From Armillaria gallica (lineage: Eukaryota > Basidiomycota > Agaricomycetes > Agaricales > Physalacriaceae), in the NCBI GenBank assembly GCA_037576215.1, contig JBANDB010000002.1, positions 5,828,001-5,892,000 on the forward strand: a stretch of DNA of 64,000 nt. The letters run 5' to 3'. Under the pieces are notes generated by a model. That model was given only the letters and a program-made list of their open reading frames with translations, did not search any database and was not told the origin of the DNA. Below, in pieces: positions 12,769 to 24,195 of this stretch (position 1 is its first letter; each line of letters opens with the position of its first letter). The translations under genes were made by a program, and so were the position numbers.

Positions 12769-15373
12769 GGCTGGGAAGAAGCTAATGGCACTGTGGCACT
12801 TGAACTAGTTTATAAATGTCATTGGCACCGCGGTTCCGATGAGCCACGAAGACGTCCGGATAGTGAAATGAGGCTAATCCGTGACCTGTGCGGGCCCGAT
12901 AAACAGGAAGTTCATATGGCAAGTCGCATGCAGAAGTGCCGACCCACTAGTAGCCTTGAGAATAGTATCTTCACTTGGAGTTAGACCATAACCGCGGATC
13001 CACGTTCTGGACAATTGTATTAGAAAAGTGGGTAGGCAGTGTCCTGGCCCCTGGACAACGAGACGCTAAAGCGGAGTTCAGCATGGACGCTGACAGGCGG
13101 AAACCGAGATAGAAGAGGACGAGAGACGTGGCGTGCACTTCCACTCGCTGTTCGATAGGATGTTGTCTGAAGAGTAGCGACTTCTATCAGCCGCAGTCGA
13201 CAATTGAGCCTAAATGACGTTCTGTTCAACCTTCGACGAAAGATGAGCAGGAAGTTCAATGAGACAATTTTAACGCTCTAAGGGCGTCTCGTGCCGAATA
13301 CGATGAGAAAGTTGAAGCTGATGCATCTGGAACATAGCAAGGCATGGTCGCGGTCGATGAAACATGGGCGCAGTGTCTCTTGGCATATTCCAACCTGTTG
13401 CGGAAAGCGGAACGAGGAGACACACGTTCGCTCTGGATTTCGCAAATAAGCACCGCGTAAGCCATGCAGAAACAGGAGCATGCTATACTCCTCTTTGGCT
13501 CTGCCTGCGGCAGAGCTTCATGCATGCGACGACATGCAGTGCTTCTCCTATTGAATTGCTCTTCGATGGTTAGGACATGTTCTCATGTGACCGCATCTAT
13601 AACGAGCATCACTTCGCCTGGGTGTATGCATCAGATCCTGCCCGGGAGTGCAGATAATGCGTATCTCTCACCAACACTGATGTCCTTCGAACCCTCGGTG
13701 ACAATGAAGGCTATAAATCTTTCTGTTGACAGTCACAGATATGATTCCTAAAGATTACGCGACTTTCAACTCACGGTGTAAGAGAGAAGCTATAAATAAT
13801 CTCCCAACTTAAAGTATAGCATATTTCTCACCGACGAGGTGTTTTCGCGATGTGGAAGAACTCGGGTCAGGAGCTTCTCTTCCTACTGGACGGTGGTAAG
13901 CTCAGAGATTGGAGTCACATGGATTCTAGTTTGCTTGCGTGTCTTTGTTCTGAGTGGTAGCACAATACGCTGTCAAGTCGGTTGTAACATGATAGTTTGC
14001 AAGGAAGGTATTGACCAAAAACTCCCGGGCCGTTGAATTGCCGGCTCGGAGTTCGGTCTCGGAGTCCAAAATGAATGGCCGGCACTGGCGGCATTCGAAA
14101 TACATTTTCGAGGCCGCGGTATTCAAATTCAAGGCTTTCATGAATGGTTGGCGTCACTCAAAATGATCGATGACTCGTTGGTATCCTGTGAAGCGTAACA
14201 GATATTGCCCAGGGAGCTCGGCAAAAGCCTCTCAAGGACTGATATATCGATACAACTAACGGAGGGTGCTGGACTCGAGGCAATTGTGCATCATACGTTG
14301 AGCTTTCCTAGTTGACAGCGATTTTGCGTATGATTGACATAGTACTTTACGGAGCACCGTGTCAGTACTGCTAAGCCTACCATGCATCAAGACATTCGGA
14401 ATCGTTAAAGTATATTTTTGTGCTTCCCAAACTGCCTTGGCATAGCTAGGATCAGATATGCTGGCGATCTGACCAAGATGTAAGTAGGCCGAATTGCTTC
14501 ATCGAGATATAACTATCACATAGGGCGACCCGCCAACAAAGTTTAACTCCTATGGATTGGTGTTTGGGTTTCGGGCAATGTGACGATTGTCGGAGTAATT
14601 TCGTTTGATATAAACATATTGGTATTATGATGCCCTTCGTCAAGGACTGTCCAACTATATGGGAACTACTAGAAGCTTAGTAAGAGAAGAACTGATTTTG
14701 CGAGTCGGCGACCGTCGATAGCAGATTATAAGCGCTCTATTAGAATGAACGAAGGAGAGAACCAAGAAAACAAATCGCAGATCAAGGATCTGAGCTTGAG
14801 ACTGGGCGGATGAGGAGGGATAAAAGGAGGCTCCCACGTGGTTTCCAAGTAACTTCGACCTGCCATCATGCATCATGACTCGTATCTCGAATTTGTCGTT
14901 TATAAGCATCAACGTCCACTTTTGCCTTGCTGGTGCAATAGCACAGGATGCATGTTCTAAACTTGGTCTCGTCGGGCCGTTTCGGCTGCCATATTTGTGA
15001 TGTCGTCGCTAGCCTGGCGATCGTGGTCTCGGCGCTGTAGCTTCATGGGCTGATATATCATTTATCACACCGCGGTGCTCTCTATTTACGATTCACACCA
15101 TGCCCAAGTTCATGACGGAATACCAGGCTCTGCATTTCCCGAAATCCGGAATTTGGTGCATTCATCAAAATGGCACGCGGATCCCTCTCACGCCTCTTTG
15201 GACCCTCAGAGGATGTACCGCTCGCTGTTTGTCATGACCATAGGTCGAGCATCTCCCTGTGACAATTCTATTCGGATCATCAGTGCAATTTCTTCTCTTG
15301 TTCGCGTTTCCGGCAATGACTGTCTCTGGCTTGCTAGTACGGGCAGTGTGAATCTGTTAAATATATTTCTTCG
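12769..15373. other. Gene-poor interval
   Basis: About 2.6 kb with only short unrecognised frames on both strands (largest near 13.3-13.6 kb and 15.07-15.46 kb). No domain or repeat is supported. Confidence 0.5.
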
Positions 15374-15382
15374 TATAAAAGG
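15374..15382 (+). promoter_or_regulatory. TATA box for the gene at 15470
   Basis: TATAAAAGG lies 88 bp upstream of the start codon of the small secreted/membrane protein gene, at a plausible distance for a fungal core promoter. Inference from motif and position only. Confidence 0.5.
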
Positions 15383-15469
15383 ACCGTGGGCTACCGCAAA
15401 GAATCCTTACTCACTCACCGAGTTTCAAAGTAATCTCCTTCCCTCACTCGCAGTCCTTCTCTAGCAGTC

Positions 15470-16236
15470 ATGTTCTTCTTCCGCGCACTCACTGCAGCCT
15501 CGGCATTCTTCCTCGCCGTCAGCCCAAGCCTCGCTTCTCCAGCACCCTTCCAGGCTGACCTAGTCAAATACGACACCGACCTGGTAGCCCGCGCAGATGT
15601 AACTGTCCTCGACATCGTCACGGACCTCAAGGGCATTGCCGACCAGATCCTACCAGAAATCGGTACGCATTCAACAATCAAGATATTATTGACTTTTGTT
15701 GATGCTGTGTTATCAGAGGGTCTCATCAAGAACAACACCCTCACTCAGGACTTGGTTATGCCCCTCATCAACGACCTCATCGGGGCAATCAAGAACGCGA
15801 CATCCGAGTTGGGGAGTTTGGATAAGACTTCGGTTGCTGTAGGAGGTACGAATGAGGTTCTCGCTACCCTCGTAGCCGGGATCATAACAGTAAGCTTGAT
15901 TCAGTTCAGTTCTCCTCTTCCTACCTCATATGTGGTCTAGGATGTCTCTGGCACGATGGACGGCTTGACAAGCGCCAGCATTGATACTTCTTCCTTGGAC
16001 GTGGGCTCGATCCTTCTGGACATAGGTGGTGTGCTCGCCGGACTGGTCGGTGTTCTCGTCGCGATCGTGGGTGGTCTCTTGTTGTTGTTGCTTCCTATGT
16101 GCGTATCTTAGTTTTATGAGATCAAGAGCTGAAGATCTGACGGCGATATGACAATAGCCTCCTCCCAGTCGTGGGTCTTGTTGTGACGCTTGTTGTGGGA
16201 CTAGTGGGTGGGCTTTTGGGTCTGCTTCACCTTTAA
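15470..16236 (+). CDS. Small signal-peptide protein with Gly/Leu-rich C-terminal membrane segments
   Basis: Four exons (15470-15662, 15717-15889, 15941-16098, 16158-16236) total 200 aa with consistent phase. The protein begins with a clear signal peptide (MFFFRALTAASAFFLAVSPS then ASPAPF). The mature part has the acidic, Leu-rich periodicity typical of a common Agaricomycete secreted family (DVTVLDIVTDLKGIADQILPE ... NEVLATLVAGIITD). It ends in very hydrophobic stretches (GGVLAGLVGVLVAIVGGLLL and VGLVVTLVVGLVGGLLGLL). No catalytic motif is seen; function unknown. The first intron is 54 bp with no stop in frame, so a retained-intron form is also readable. A TATA box lies upstream. Confidence 0.75.
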
Positions 16237-16324
16237 AGGACACTTTTTATATGGGCACTTTGATAATATCGGACAGACTAGTCATTTAATGCATATATAA
16301 TCCATGTGATCATGAATCATTCGT

Positions 16325-16993
16325 TCAGGCAGCAGTTGTTCGCTAAAGGGGTCGTGAATAATCTTCAGACAAATACTCGTAACTGATACGCACTGCCATT
16401 TCGAATTTGAACAACGTCACTTTGGATACTCACAGCTTCGCTATCGCGGATTGCTAGGATGACCGACGTTCCTGAGCTGAGATTAATACGGACGGATACA
16501 AGAGAGGAGAGGAATTGGGCGTACCTGCGGAAAGGTTGACAGTCCAGGTCATGTTCGTGCCGTCCTGCTCACCCAGGTCCTCGAGTAGGGGACCATCTGG
16601 GTCGCTTCCTGGGACGATGCTGTGTAGTGGTAAGTCCTGGGTCATAGTATCAAAAGGCAGGTGGCAATACAACTGCGGAAGGAGTGAGTCGTCATAGCGG
16701 TAGGCCTGAGAGCGCGATAGGACTTACGACGTAGTAAGGTGCTGAAATAATCGAACCTATTGTCATTGTACATGTAACTAACGAATAGGAATACGCACAA
16801 GAACCGCCGCTCCATGTGAGGAGAGTTTCATTGCATTGAACGAGGGCGCAACTGAAGAGAATCGTGAGCTTTAGTGTACCTCTAGGTATAAACGAGCTCA
16901 CGGTGTATCGACAGCCAGGTCCGACTCATTGCTGGATGCTAAAGAAGTCGTAGATGTCGCCAGCAAGAATAATGCCAGAATGCCAATCATCAT
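16325..16993 (-). CDS. Small secreted protein (VQC..LLTW.GG...PYY family)
   Basis: Six exons (16993-16902, 16851-16799, 16741-16728, 16672-16525, 16471-16434, 16342-16325) splice in phase to 120 aa. The start MMIGILALFLLATSTTSLAS is a signal peptide. The mature part contains CALVQCNETLLTWSGGSSPYY, a Gly/Asp/Pro-rich middle, GTNMTWTVNLSAG and TSVILAIRDSEA. This is the single beta-rich ectodomain widespread as an unnamed family in Agaricomycetes, often followed there by a Ser-rich and membrane region that is absent here. The 14-nt third exon and 18-nt last exon are unusually short, and the last is the least certain. No enzymatic motif; role unknown, probably cell surface. Confidence 0.65.
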
Positions 16994-18593
16994 GGTGATA
17001 GTAAGGAAGCAAAGACGCCAGTGGAGCGTCGCTTGGCGGAAGTAAATGATGGCAGAAATTTCAAAACATAATGTCCCGACTGACCTCCGAAAAATCCACG
17101 TATGATTATTCCACATGTCTATCTTCGTCGTTGAACGCGAATGTCCTTTGGCAACCGGAAGAAATAGAGAAAGACACTGACCCTCCAAAATATGGACATT
17201 TAATCGGCTAGCTAAAGTCCCTTCATGATCGGTAAGGAAATAGCAGATGATAGTGACAAGATGCACCTGGCACCCCGCAGCTGCAGTTCAACTTGGCCGT
17301 TGGATCTGCCATGGTAACTTGGAAATGGAGCTGCAGAAATGACGTCTGATCGTTGAAAGGGTCCAGGATGTCAATCTTCCGCATCTTCTTCTCTATTCTT
17401 TCGGACAGAAAGATATTCAAGGCAAAACGTTGCGCCATAGAGAAGAGATCGTATTTGGACGCGATATTCTATCATGGAGATTCGACGTATAGGAGCAGAG
17501 ATACCTCATTCATTTCTGTTATGCGCAATGACTATTTAGCAAGCAGAAAGAAACAAAGAGACCTCCACAGGCCTGGTCACTGCAACGATTGCTGCAGATA
17601 ATCGTCAAGGCAAAGTTTGTGACAGGACACGAAAATCATGGTCCTATCTCGGTGCTTGCATTCAACTGGCCGAAGGACAGCTGGGGAGCAAAAATCAGGA
17701 CTAGCTATGAGTCCTGAGGGCCGAACCGAATCGGGCGGAGAAAGCCGGCGACGCGCAGGCGAGTCTTGATCGTGTTTTCTTCTGTTGCATTATCTACAGA
17801 GAATGTAGGACCCAGCGACTCGGATTGGTCATGATCACCTCGGACTCCCGAGGCTCAAAACGAATATAAGTAATCGTGTCACCGACGCTTTATGAGAAGA
17901 ACTCACTATTAGCGGAAATCGCGACGGGCCGAGGACCGTGATACATCATGATCATGAAAACGAAATAAAGAGGGTAAATTGACGGTAATGGAGGATGACT
18001 CGCTCGCTCCCACGCCCATTCCGTCGGTGCCCGGACCGAACTGCCGAATCTTGTTCCTTTTGCTCTTTCTTCTTTCAGCGTGCCTTCACTCTGCCTGCTA
18101 TTCGTGTCCAGCTGCCATAAAATATACACATCTGTTGCATATGATGAGGTCTAATGCCTTGATCTCTCTTGGGTGTTTTATAATTCCGACAATTTTTTTT
18201 CGGTGCACGCCGGGCCTTCGAATTGGAGCTAAGGACTGGACGGAATTTGGCTCTCAGAGATCTTGTGTATGACGGAAGAAACTCTGGCTTCTTGATATCT
18301 ATTTACATAAATCTGGCAGCAATATACCTCAAAGCGCTCGGTGCTATACAAACGCTGTCTCAGCGTTCAATCTCAATATAGCTGCGAATCACGTTTTTGA
18401 GTAAGCAAGTTGCAACCCTTCTCTTGTGAGGCTAAAAGCTGAAATCATGATACAGTGCGAGATAAATCATAGATGTTACACGGAAAGAGAATGAACTAAA
18501 AAGGTGCTTCAATCATCACAAATAACGGTCTGCCACTCCGAGTGAACATTTTATGGGCTCACCCTCAACTTCTTCATCATATGTGACTCGTCA
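16994..18593. other. No supported gene
   Basis: About 1.6 kb. A frame at 17438-17223 on the minus strand has Cys-rich content but no recognisable family. Nothing else is supported. Confidence 0.45.
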
Positions 18594-19336
18594 CTACTCT
18601 GACGACTCCTCGAGTTCTAGCGGTCTCTGTCGTTCCGCCAGATTCAGCCGTTTATGCGAACTTGTATTGGACTCTGACACTGAAGCCGCGCCAGGTGACG
18701 CCGATGAAGCGACTCCTGCTCTGCCCGTATCCATGTGAGATTTGTAGTGCCTCCGCATGTTAGAATTCACATTGAACACTCGTCCACAGCCTGGGAATGG
18801 ACATGGGAACGCTACGGCGTTGACATCATAAGCTGGCGTCTATAGCTGTTATCTGAGAATGTCACTCACGTTTCGCACCCGTATGTGTGTTCTGATGTAT
18901 CTTCAGACTACTTGGCCGGTTGAAACGCTTTCCGCAGAGTTCACAAATGTGCCTTCTCCTACTCGATATACCAGTATTCTCCAAGTCTTCGTCCCCCTCC
19001 CCCTCGCTCGATGCCGTAGTCGAGTCGCTAGTGTGTGGTGGCGAATAGCGTCGTAAGACACTGGGTCCGGATTGCGGGACATGTTTGAGTGAAACCGATG
19101 ACGAACTGGTATCCGAGCGTAAAATGTGGAAGGAAGAAGACGATTTGCATTTCCTGTTGGTAGGTGGGAAGGATGGAATGAGCCTGGGCGGTTCGCTGCC
19201 TTTTACACGCAGCTCTGGTGGTACACGGAAGAGGTGCTCTGGGACGCAAATGATCAATGGAATGAAAATCGAACCTTCATCGAACGATGATACCTGGAAA
19301 CATGGTCTCTAAGCTGGGCAGGGAGATAGTGGACAT
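18594..19336 (-). CDS. C2H2 zinc-finger transcription factor (two fingers)
   Basis: Three exons (19336-19294, 19238-18870, 18811-18594), phase consistent, 209 aa. The N-terminus reads MSTISLPSLETMFPEHLF. A Ser/Thr-rich linker follows, then two adjacent C2H2 fingers. Finger 1 is CELCGKRFNRPSSLKIHQNTH (C-x2-C...H-x3-H); finger 2, created across the last intron, is CPFPGC...NSNMRRHYKSH (C-x4-C...H-x3-H). The linker THTGAKPFPC is the standard TGE/KP-type joint. This layout fits nuclear sequence-specific DNA-binding regulators of stress or development in fungi; targets cannot be inferred. The tail is Ser/Glu-rich. A TTG codon at 19257 in another reading is not a start, because the intron 19293-19239 covers it. 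Confidence 0.88.
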
Positions 19337-21541
19337 CTTGCGGTGGTTGCAGGGCGCTAATCTTTCCAGGGGCGGTGCTACTTATATCACCTTTGCAGAT
19401 CCCGGGGAATATCTAGTACACCGTACGACCTCCCATCTATCTTCGGAGTTGAATCAAATTCATCTGTGGTTTACAATCATTGTTACTATCTCTGCGCGCT
19501 TTCGTATATTTCTCCGAAAGGCTCTGGTCTTTCTGACAGTCTGGGGTCTTAGTCGTCCTGGATATTTTCTACTTCATAACCACGATCCGGGTAAGTATAC
19601 TGTACGACCTTCTGGTCTTTCCATCAAAGAGCGGAGTGACTTTCCGGTGCCAATAGTGGCCATTACTGCGAGGCTTTGACACACTTTTATCCTGCGCGCG
19701 GATGGATATCCGATCATTACTGTCCGAAGTTGAGGCTTCCCTCGTGTTGGCCTTCTGATGATTCGCATGCACCACTTGCTTTGAAACTATAGACACTTCT
19801 GTCGGATCCACTTCTGCTCCCCGGCAGAACGGCCTAAGCGACCTAGCGACACACTGCAATGACAACGGATACCATTGTATTAATGATTCTGGAACTCAAT
19901 GCGCACCTTACGGCTCGAAGACGACGGCGGTCTCTTTATGATCAGTGAGCTCATTATCACCGTGTCTTCTGTGATGCTTTACTGAAAAGATTGACTGGAT
20001 CTATAAATGGGTCCGGGCATCCTCGAGGCTTGGACCTTCAATGGACCAGGGCCAAGTACGCCGATTTATCCATTGATTCCCACCGAGACTCGGAGACTCG
20101 ATACATCCCTGTTGATCGTCACTTGGCGGCTACATTCAGCAGCTCCCTCGATGGCTCTCAGAGAATCATTATCATGATGGACACCGCATCTACTTGGCTT
20201 ACGCCCACATATTTTAGCCATTTTGTGTTCTACACGGGGTAAAATTCCCATGTTCTCGTTCCATCCATTACGGTCTAGTTCCATTCACTCATTTCTATTG
20301 TTGCATCCCAAAAGCATACCCGCTGATTACGAACCTGAGTTCATGCCATTCTTGACCTTGACGACCACTGTTGCTCGTGGAGCAACTGAGGCAGCTCGGG
20401 CCTCTCTTTCAGCGCTCGCGGCATCAGATACTATCTGGCGGTAGTAAGGGATCCTTTCTTTTCGGAGCGTCAAGCTATTTGACACAAATGAGTTGGAAAT
20501 ATTTTCCGTGATTAGTTTCATTCAACTGGGATATAACCTTCAGTTGAAGGACTGCGCACTCTCATGGACAAAGATATCATTGTCCGGTCCAGTCTTTTGA
20601 TTGCGGCTTTTCTCCTGCTGATCATGTCGACAATCCCAGTTGAGATTAGAAAGAAAATATATTCGTCGGGTTCGGCGTAGAGATTGTGATGGTGATTTTA
20701 ATGAAGGTGGTGATAGTGACTGCGGTAGCTTTCCGCCAATACCTAGCAGAGAATACTATTTTCTACATACAACGGTAAGATGTATACTTTCCAATATTTG
20801 ATTGTTCTTAGGTAGAAACAGCGCATTCAAAATCTTTGCTTTTCACAGTTGAAAGGCATATGATCCTGGTCAAATCCTGGTGGAAGAATGCGAGGTCGTC
20901 CAAGTCTATCCAAGTCAAGGCCGAGTTGACCGCGCCAAGAACGAAAAAGGAAACGAAAGTTGGTGGTAAGATACTTGATTTGACGCAAAAACGTGGCAAA
21001 TTCAAATTCCAAACCAAGATTAGTCGTCACTACTTAATCCCTTTCCTCTTCCTCCTTTCACCTCATTCTGTGATTTCCGGAATGACCATCCTTCATCATG
21101 GCACCTATCCTTCTTGGAATATTGGTTTCCAGGCTTAAGACCTTAATGTGCGAAGATGGCTCGATTTGCGCTCCGGGGCGCTCCAGGGTGCATTGTTAGA
21201 AGAAACCTATGAATAGAACCTGTGCGACGTGCGTATCTTTTCCTTGACATGTTGACGGAGTATCTTTCTGATACAACAAATGCAGCTACCCCTTGTCAAG
21301 TGAATGTCGGGTATCGAGTGCAACGTCGGGCATCGGCCCTCATTTCCTAGTAGTAGTACTCCGCGGTGTTTGAGGACAAGCTACTCCTCAAGGAACCGGC
21401 ACCTGTGTTGATCACTGAATCCGAGTGATTCGGAGTCGCTGCTCGAAGGCTCAAATATAACTCTGGCGGCCCATTCCGACCTCTGACTATATAAGCTTAT
21501 AATTTCCCCTCGCGGGGAACTCGTGTGTTTTCCCTTTCGCC
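19337..21541. other. No supported gene
   Basis: About 2.2 kb with frames up to 130 codons (19287-19679, 20836-21138) that lack recognisable domains or convincing splice structure. A TATA-like CTATATAAG lies at about 21487, just before the small frame at 21542. Confidence 0.4.
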
Positions 21542-21754
21542 ATGTATTCGTCAGCTCGCCAATCTTTCCTAGGATGCCCCCAAGTTGTTGAATATCATGA
21601 TAAAGTGGTAGACATTTGCTCCTCCAAAAACTGTCTACGCGGAATATGTTTGAAAGCTCTAGTAAGCCCTTACTCTGCTTATGGACCTTATCTCACTCAT
21701 ATGCACCTTCATATCTTGCAGATGATAGCCAGAGATAGTAACTCGACGACTTAA
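21542..21754 (+). CDS. Possible small Cys-containing peptide gene
   Basis: An ATG at 21542 follows a TATA-like sequence by about 55 bp. The frame MYSSARQSFLGCPQ...VDICSSKNCLRGICLKAL ends at a good donor (GTAAGC at about 21663). A CTTGCAG acceptor before ATGATAGCC at 21721 would remove about 60 bp in phase and give a peptide of about 55 residues with five Cys. Read through without splicing it is 70 aa. I do not recognise the family. Support is the promoter-like context plus matched splice signals only. Confidence 0.3.
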   Translation: MYSSARQSFLGCPQVVEYHDKVVDICSSKNCLRGICLKALVSPYSAYGPYLTHMHLHILQMIARDSNSTT

Positions 21755-21910
21755 TGAAACTCACTTCCCCTCATTCGGAGCGGAGGAACGGGGGTCGTCC
21801 AGGTAAGTGTGGGAACATCATTTGTAAATCATTTCGCCAAGGGCCTTAGACTCACGTGATCCACAAAATTAAATAAAGGCTGGATTTGCACCAGGCTCCC
21901 GTTCCATCTC

Positions 21911-22340
21911 ATGTCCTATTACCCTCCCCAAGGTTCGTGCTTCTCTCCTCTAAATTCAGCCAATTTAGGCCTTTCTCTCCTATACAGGTGCACCTGGCCA
22001 AGGCGGCTACTATCCGCAGGTACGAGTTTCCTTTGAAAGTTGTTGGTACACACTTAACTTTGGACGCGCAGCCACCTCCACAGGCTTATGGGGGAGGTCC
22101 TGGTTATATGCCCCAGCAGCAGCCCCAGACAATCATTGTGTACGTTGTGAAGCTTTGGTGGTGCGACCTCACGCGAACAGTTTCTAGCCAACAAGAACCC
22201 CAGAAGAGCGGCGACTCGAATTGCTGCATGGCCTGCCTAGCCGGCATGTGCTGTTTCTGCTGCCTTGAATGTACGTGTCCCCGTGTCCGTGTATCGGTAT
22301 GATATTGACTGATATCTGCTTACTAGCGATTTGTGATTAA
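21911..22340 (+). CDS. CYSTM-family cysteine-rich tail-anchored peptide
   Basis: Five exons (21911-21932, 21988-22019, 22072-22139, 22188-22270, 22327-22340) with introns of 48-56 bp splice in phase to 72 aa. The N-terminal half is Pro/Gln/Gly/Tyr-rich (MSYYPPQGAPGQGGYYPQPP). The C-terminus is the Cys-dense membrane module CCMACLAGMCCFCCLE followed by SICD. This is the CYSTM architecture, known in eukaryotes from small stress-related, membrane-associated proteins. The first exon has only 22 nt and the last only 14 nt, so gene finders may miss it. Function is presumed stress or metal related by family; nothing here proves it. Confidence 0.85.
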
Positions 22341-23184
22341 GCGCTACTTTTGGATCTTGGCGTGTCATTCCCGTGTATATATTTCATTGTGCCAAGAGTT
22401 CGCATCTTTTCAAGTGCTGCACCAATGATATTGACTAGAATGCCAACCTATAATCACCACTAAGACGAATTTAAAGAATTTTCAACCAGTAAACGAAATG
22501 ACACCAAGCTGGTACACTGGTAACTACACGCCGATGATGCGAAGAGATCTGACTGAGGTACCGGAGGAGATCTACAAAGATGCTCGTTACCGTCGGCTAA
22601 TGTACTCCCCCAAGAGGCATGACGTCTTCTCCGCCGGCTCGTTGCAATTTGTCACGGTCCTCAAGTTCATTTCCGGAGTGATCGTCCGTTTGTTCTTACT
22701 TATTTTTTCAGGGTCCCAAATTCCTTAAGCATAGATTCTCGTACCAGAGTACTTCTTCCGAGGCGACGAGGTATATTTCGGAGTCAAGTGAATGCCCAAG
22801 CTGATCAACAGCGCCAGGGCGATTATGTGCCCAGAACAACTTGGCGCCACGAATCAACTTCGATTATCTAGGGTCATGAGTCATTCAGATTCATAATGAT
22901 GCGGGGACGCTGCGGGGAAGTTCTATCGCATTCGTTCCCTACTTTTTCCGAGATGGAGCGTCTTCTATTATCCAGCTGTAGCGAATGATACTACATACCG
23001 CCGCCAGCGCAGTTTTAAAAATGGACCCGGAGCTTTTGAACAATGCATTGTGGAGGAATTCGAAGTCCTAAACTTGGCACGTGAAAGCAGCGTGGAGAAG
23101 TTTGTGTCAAGGGCGCCCAAAGTACATATCATAGAAGAACCAGAGCCCGGGAGAGGCTCACACTGCAACACGCAACACGCAACA
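22341..23184. other. Calmodulin upstream region
   Basis: About 840 bp. A frame at 22498-22728 has no recognisable family. No TATA box was confidently placed for the calmodulin gene. Confidence 0.4.
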
Positions 23185-24037
23185 ATGGAAGATTTGGTAC
23201 GTTCAATGTCCAGCTTCGAGCTCAAGTACTAAAAACATCATAAGTCGTCTGGTAAGCTCTATAACACCCAGAAGTTTTATTCAGATACTTACTAGACTTC
23301 GCACCCTTTCCGTTAATTAGAGCAAATCAATGGTTCGTCGGTAGATTTATCCTCTTACGCATAGGATTGACTCCCAATGCACAGAATTCAAGGGAGCTTT
23401 CTCCATGTTCGACAAAGGCGCGATGCCCAGGCAGTCTCCCATATAAGTATAATACTTATCAGTTCCTCACCCACTCACAGATGGCGACGGCATCATTACC
23501 TCCACCGAGCTCGGGACAGTTATGCGTTCCCTAGGACACAGTCCCACCGAAGCTGAACTCGAAGCCATAATCAGCCAAGTCGACGGGGATGGGGACGGGA
23601 CAATCGACTTTCAAGAGTTTATGGGCCTCATGCAACAGCGAGCCGGGGGAGACTGGGACGCGGAGCTCAAGCTAGCGTTCAAGGTCCTGGATAAAGACGG
23701 TAACGGGACAATTACCGCCCTAGATTTGAAACAAGTTATGGCTAGTCTCGGTGGGACTTTTGTATTCTTTGTGGTGTGGATTGTTTTAGGACTGACACAA
23801 TTGAGAAGGGGAGCGGTTGACGGACGCGGAGCTTGATAATATGATCAAGGAGGCTGATCTCGACGGGAATGGGGAAATCGACTATGCGGGTTTGTTATTT
23901 TCTTTTCGGGTCCACTGCGTATAGACTCACGGTCGAGCATTTCTCAGAATTCCTCAAGGTAGGGCACTCGTGGGGCGGCATGCCATAACCTATGAGACTG
24001 AATCCTCCTTCTTTCGAAGATCATGCGTGGTCAGTAG
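23185..24037 (+). CDS. Calmodulin (four EF-hands) with micro-exons
   Basis: Eight exons (23185-23196, 23245-23251, 23321-23332, 23385-23417, 23481-23750, 23809-23889, 23948-23958, 24020-24037) give a phase-consistent 147-aa protein, close to the usual 149. It begins [22 protein letters not shown]-hand loops are [36 protein letters not shown] and [12 protein letters not shown]. Loop 3 ends in Asp instead of the usual Glu at position 12, which may alter Ca2+ versus Mg2+ preference. It ends EFLKIMRGQ. As a Ca2+ sensor it would bind and regulate kinases, phosphatases and other targets. Exons of 7, 12 and 11 nt are needed. The intron inside EF loop 1 starts with GC (AAAG then GCGCGA) instead of GT. 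It could be an essential calmodulin or a second, diverged copy. Confidence 0.9.
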
Positions 24038-24195
24038 ATACGAGCGTCGGTGCCAGGAGAAAAATGGTTCAAGAAGATATCTGTGATGTTTGTACATGCT
24101 ACAATTACACGATTGATACAATTAATTGAATGCTACGATGCACATGTCAAGGTTCATAAAGTATGTGAGAATTCGAAAGTCATAAAGTCATACAG

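Noticed and set aside
17223..17438. Cys-containing minus-strand frame upstream of the small secreted protein gene
   Set aside because: No signal peptide or family pattern and no splice connection to the downstream gene.
19287..19679. 130-codon plus-strand frame
   Set aside because: It overlaps the first exon of the zinc-finger gene on the other strand and has no recognisable features.
21886..22302. 138-codon plus-strand frame over the CYSTM gene
   Set aside because: It is formed by reading through four introns; splice sites and the CYSTM pattern support the 72-aa model.
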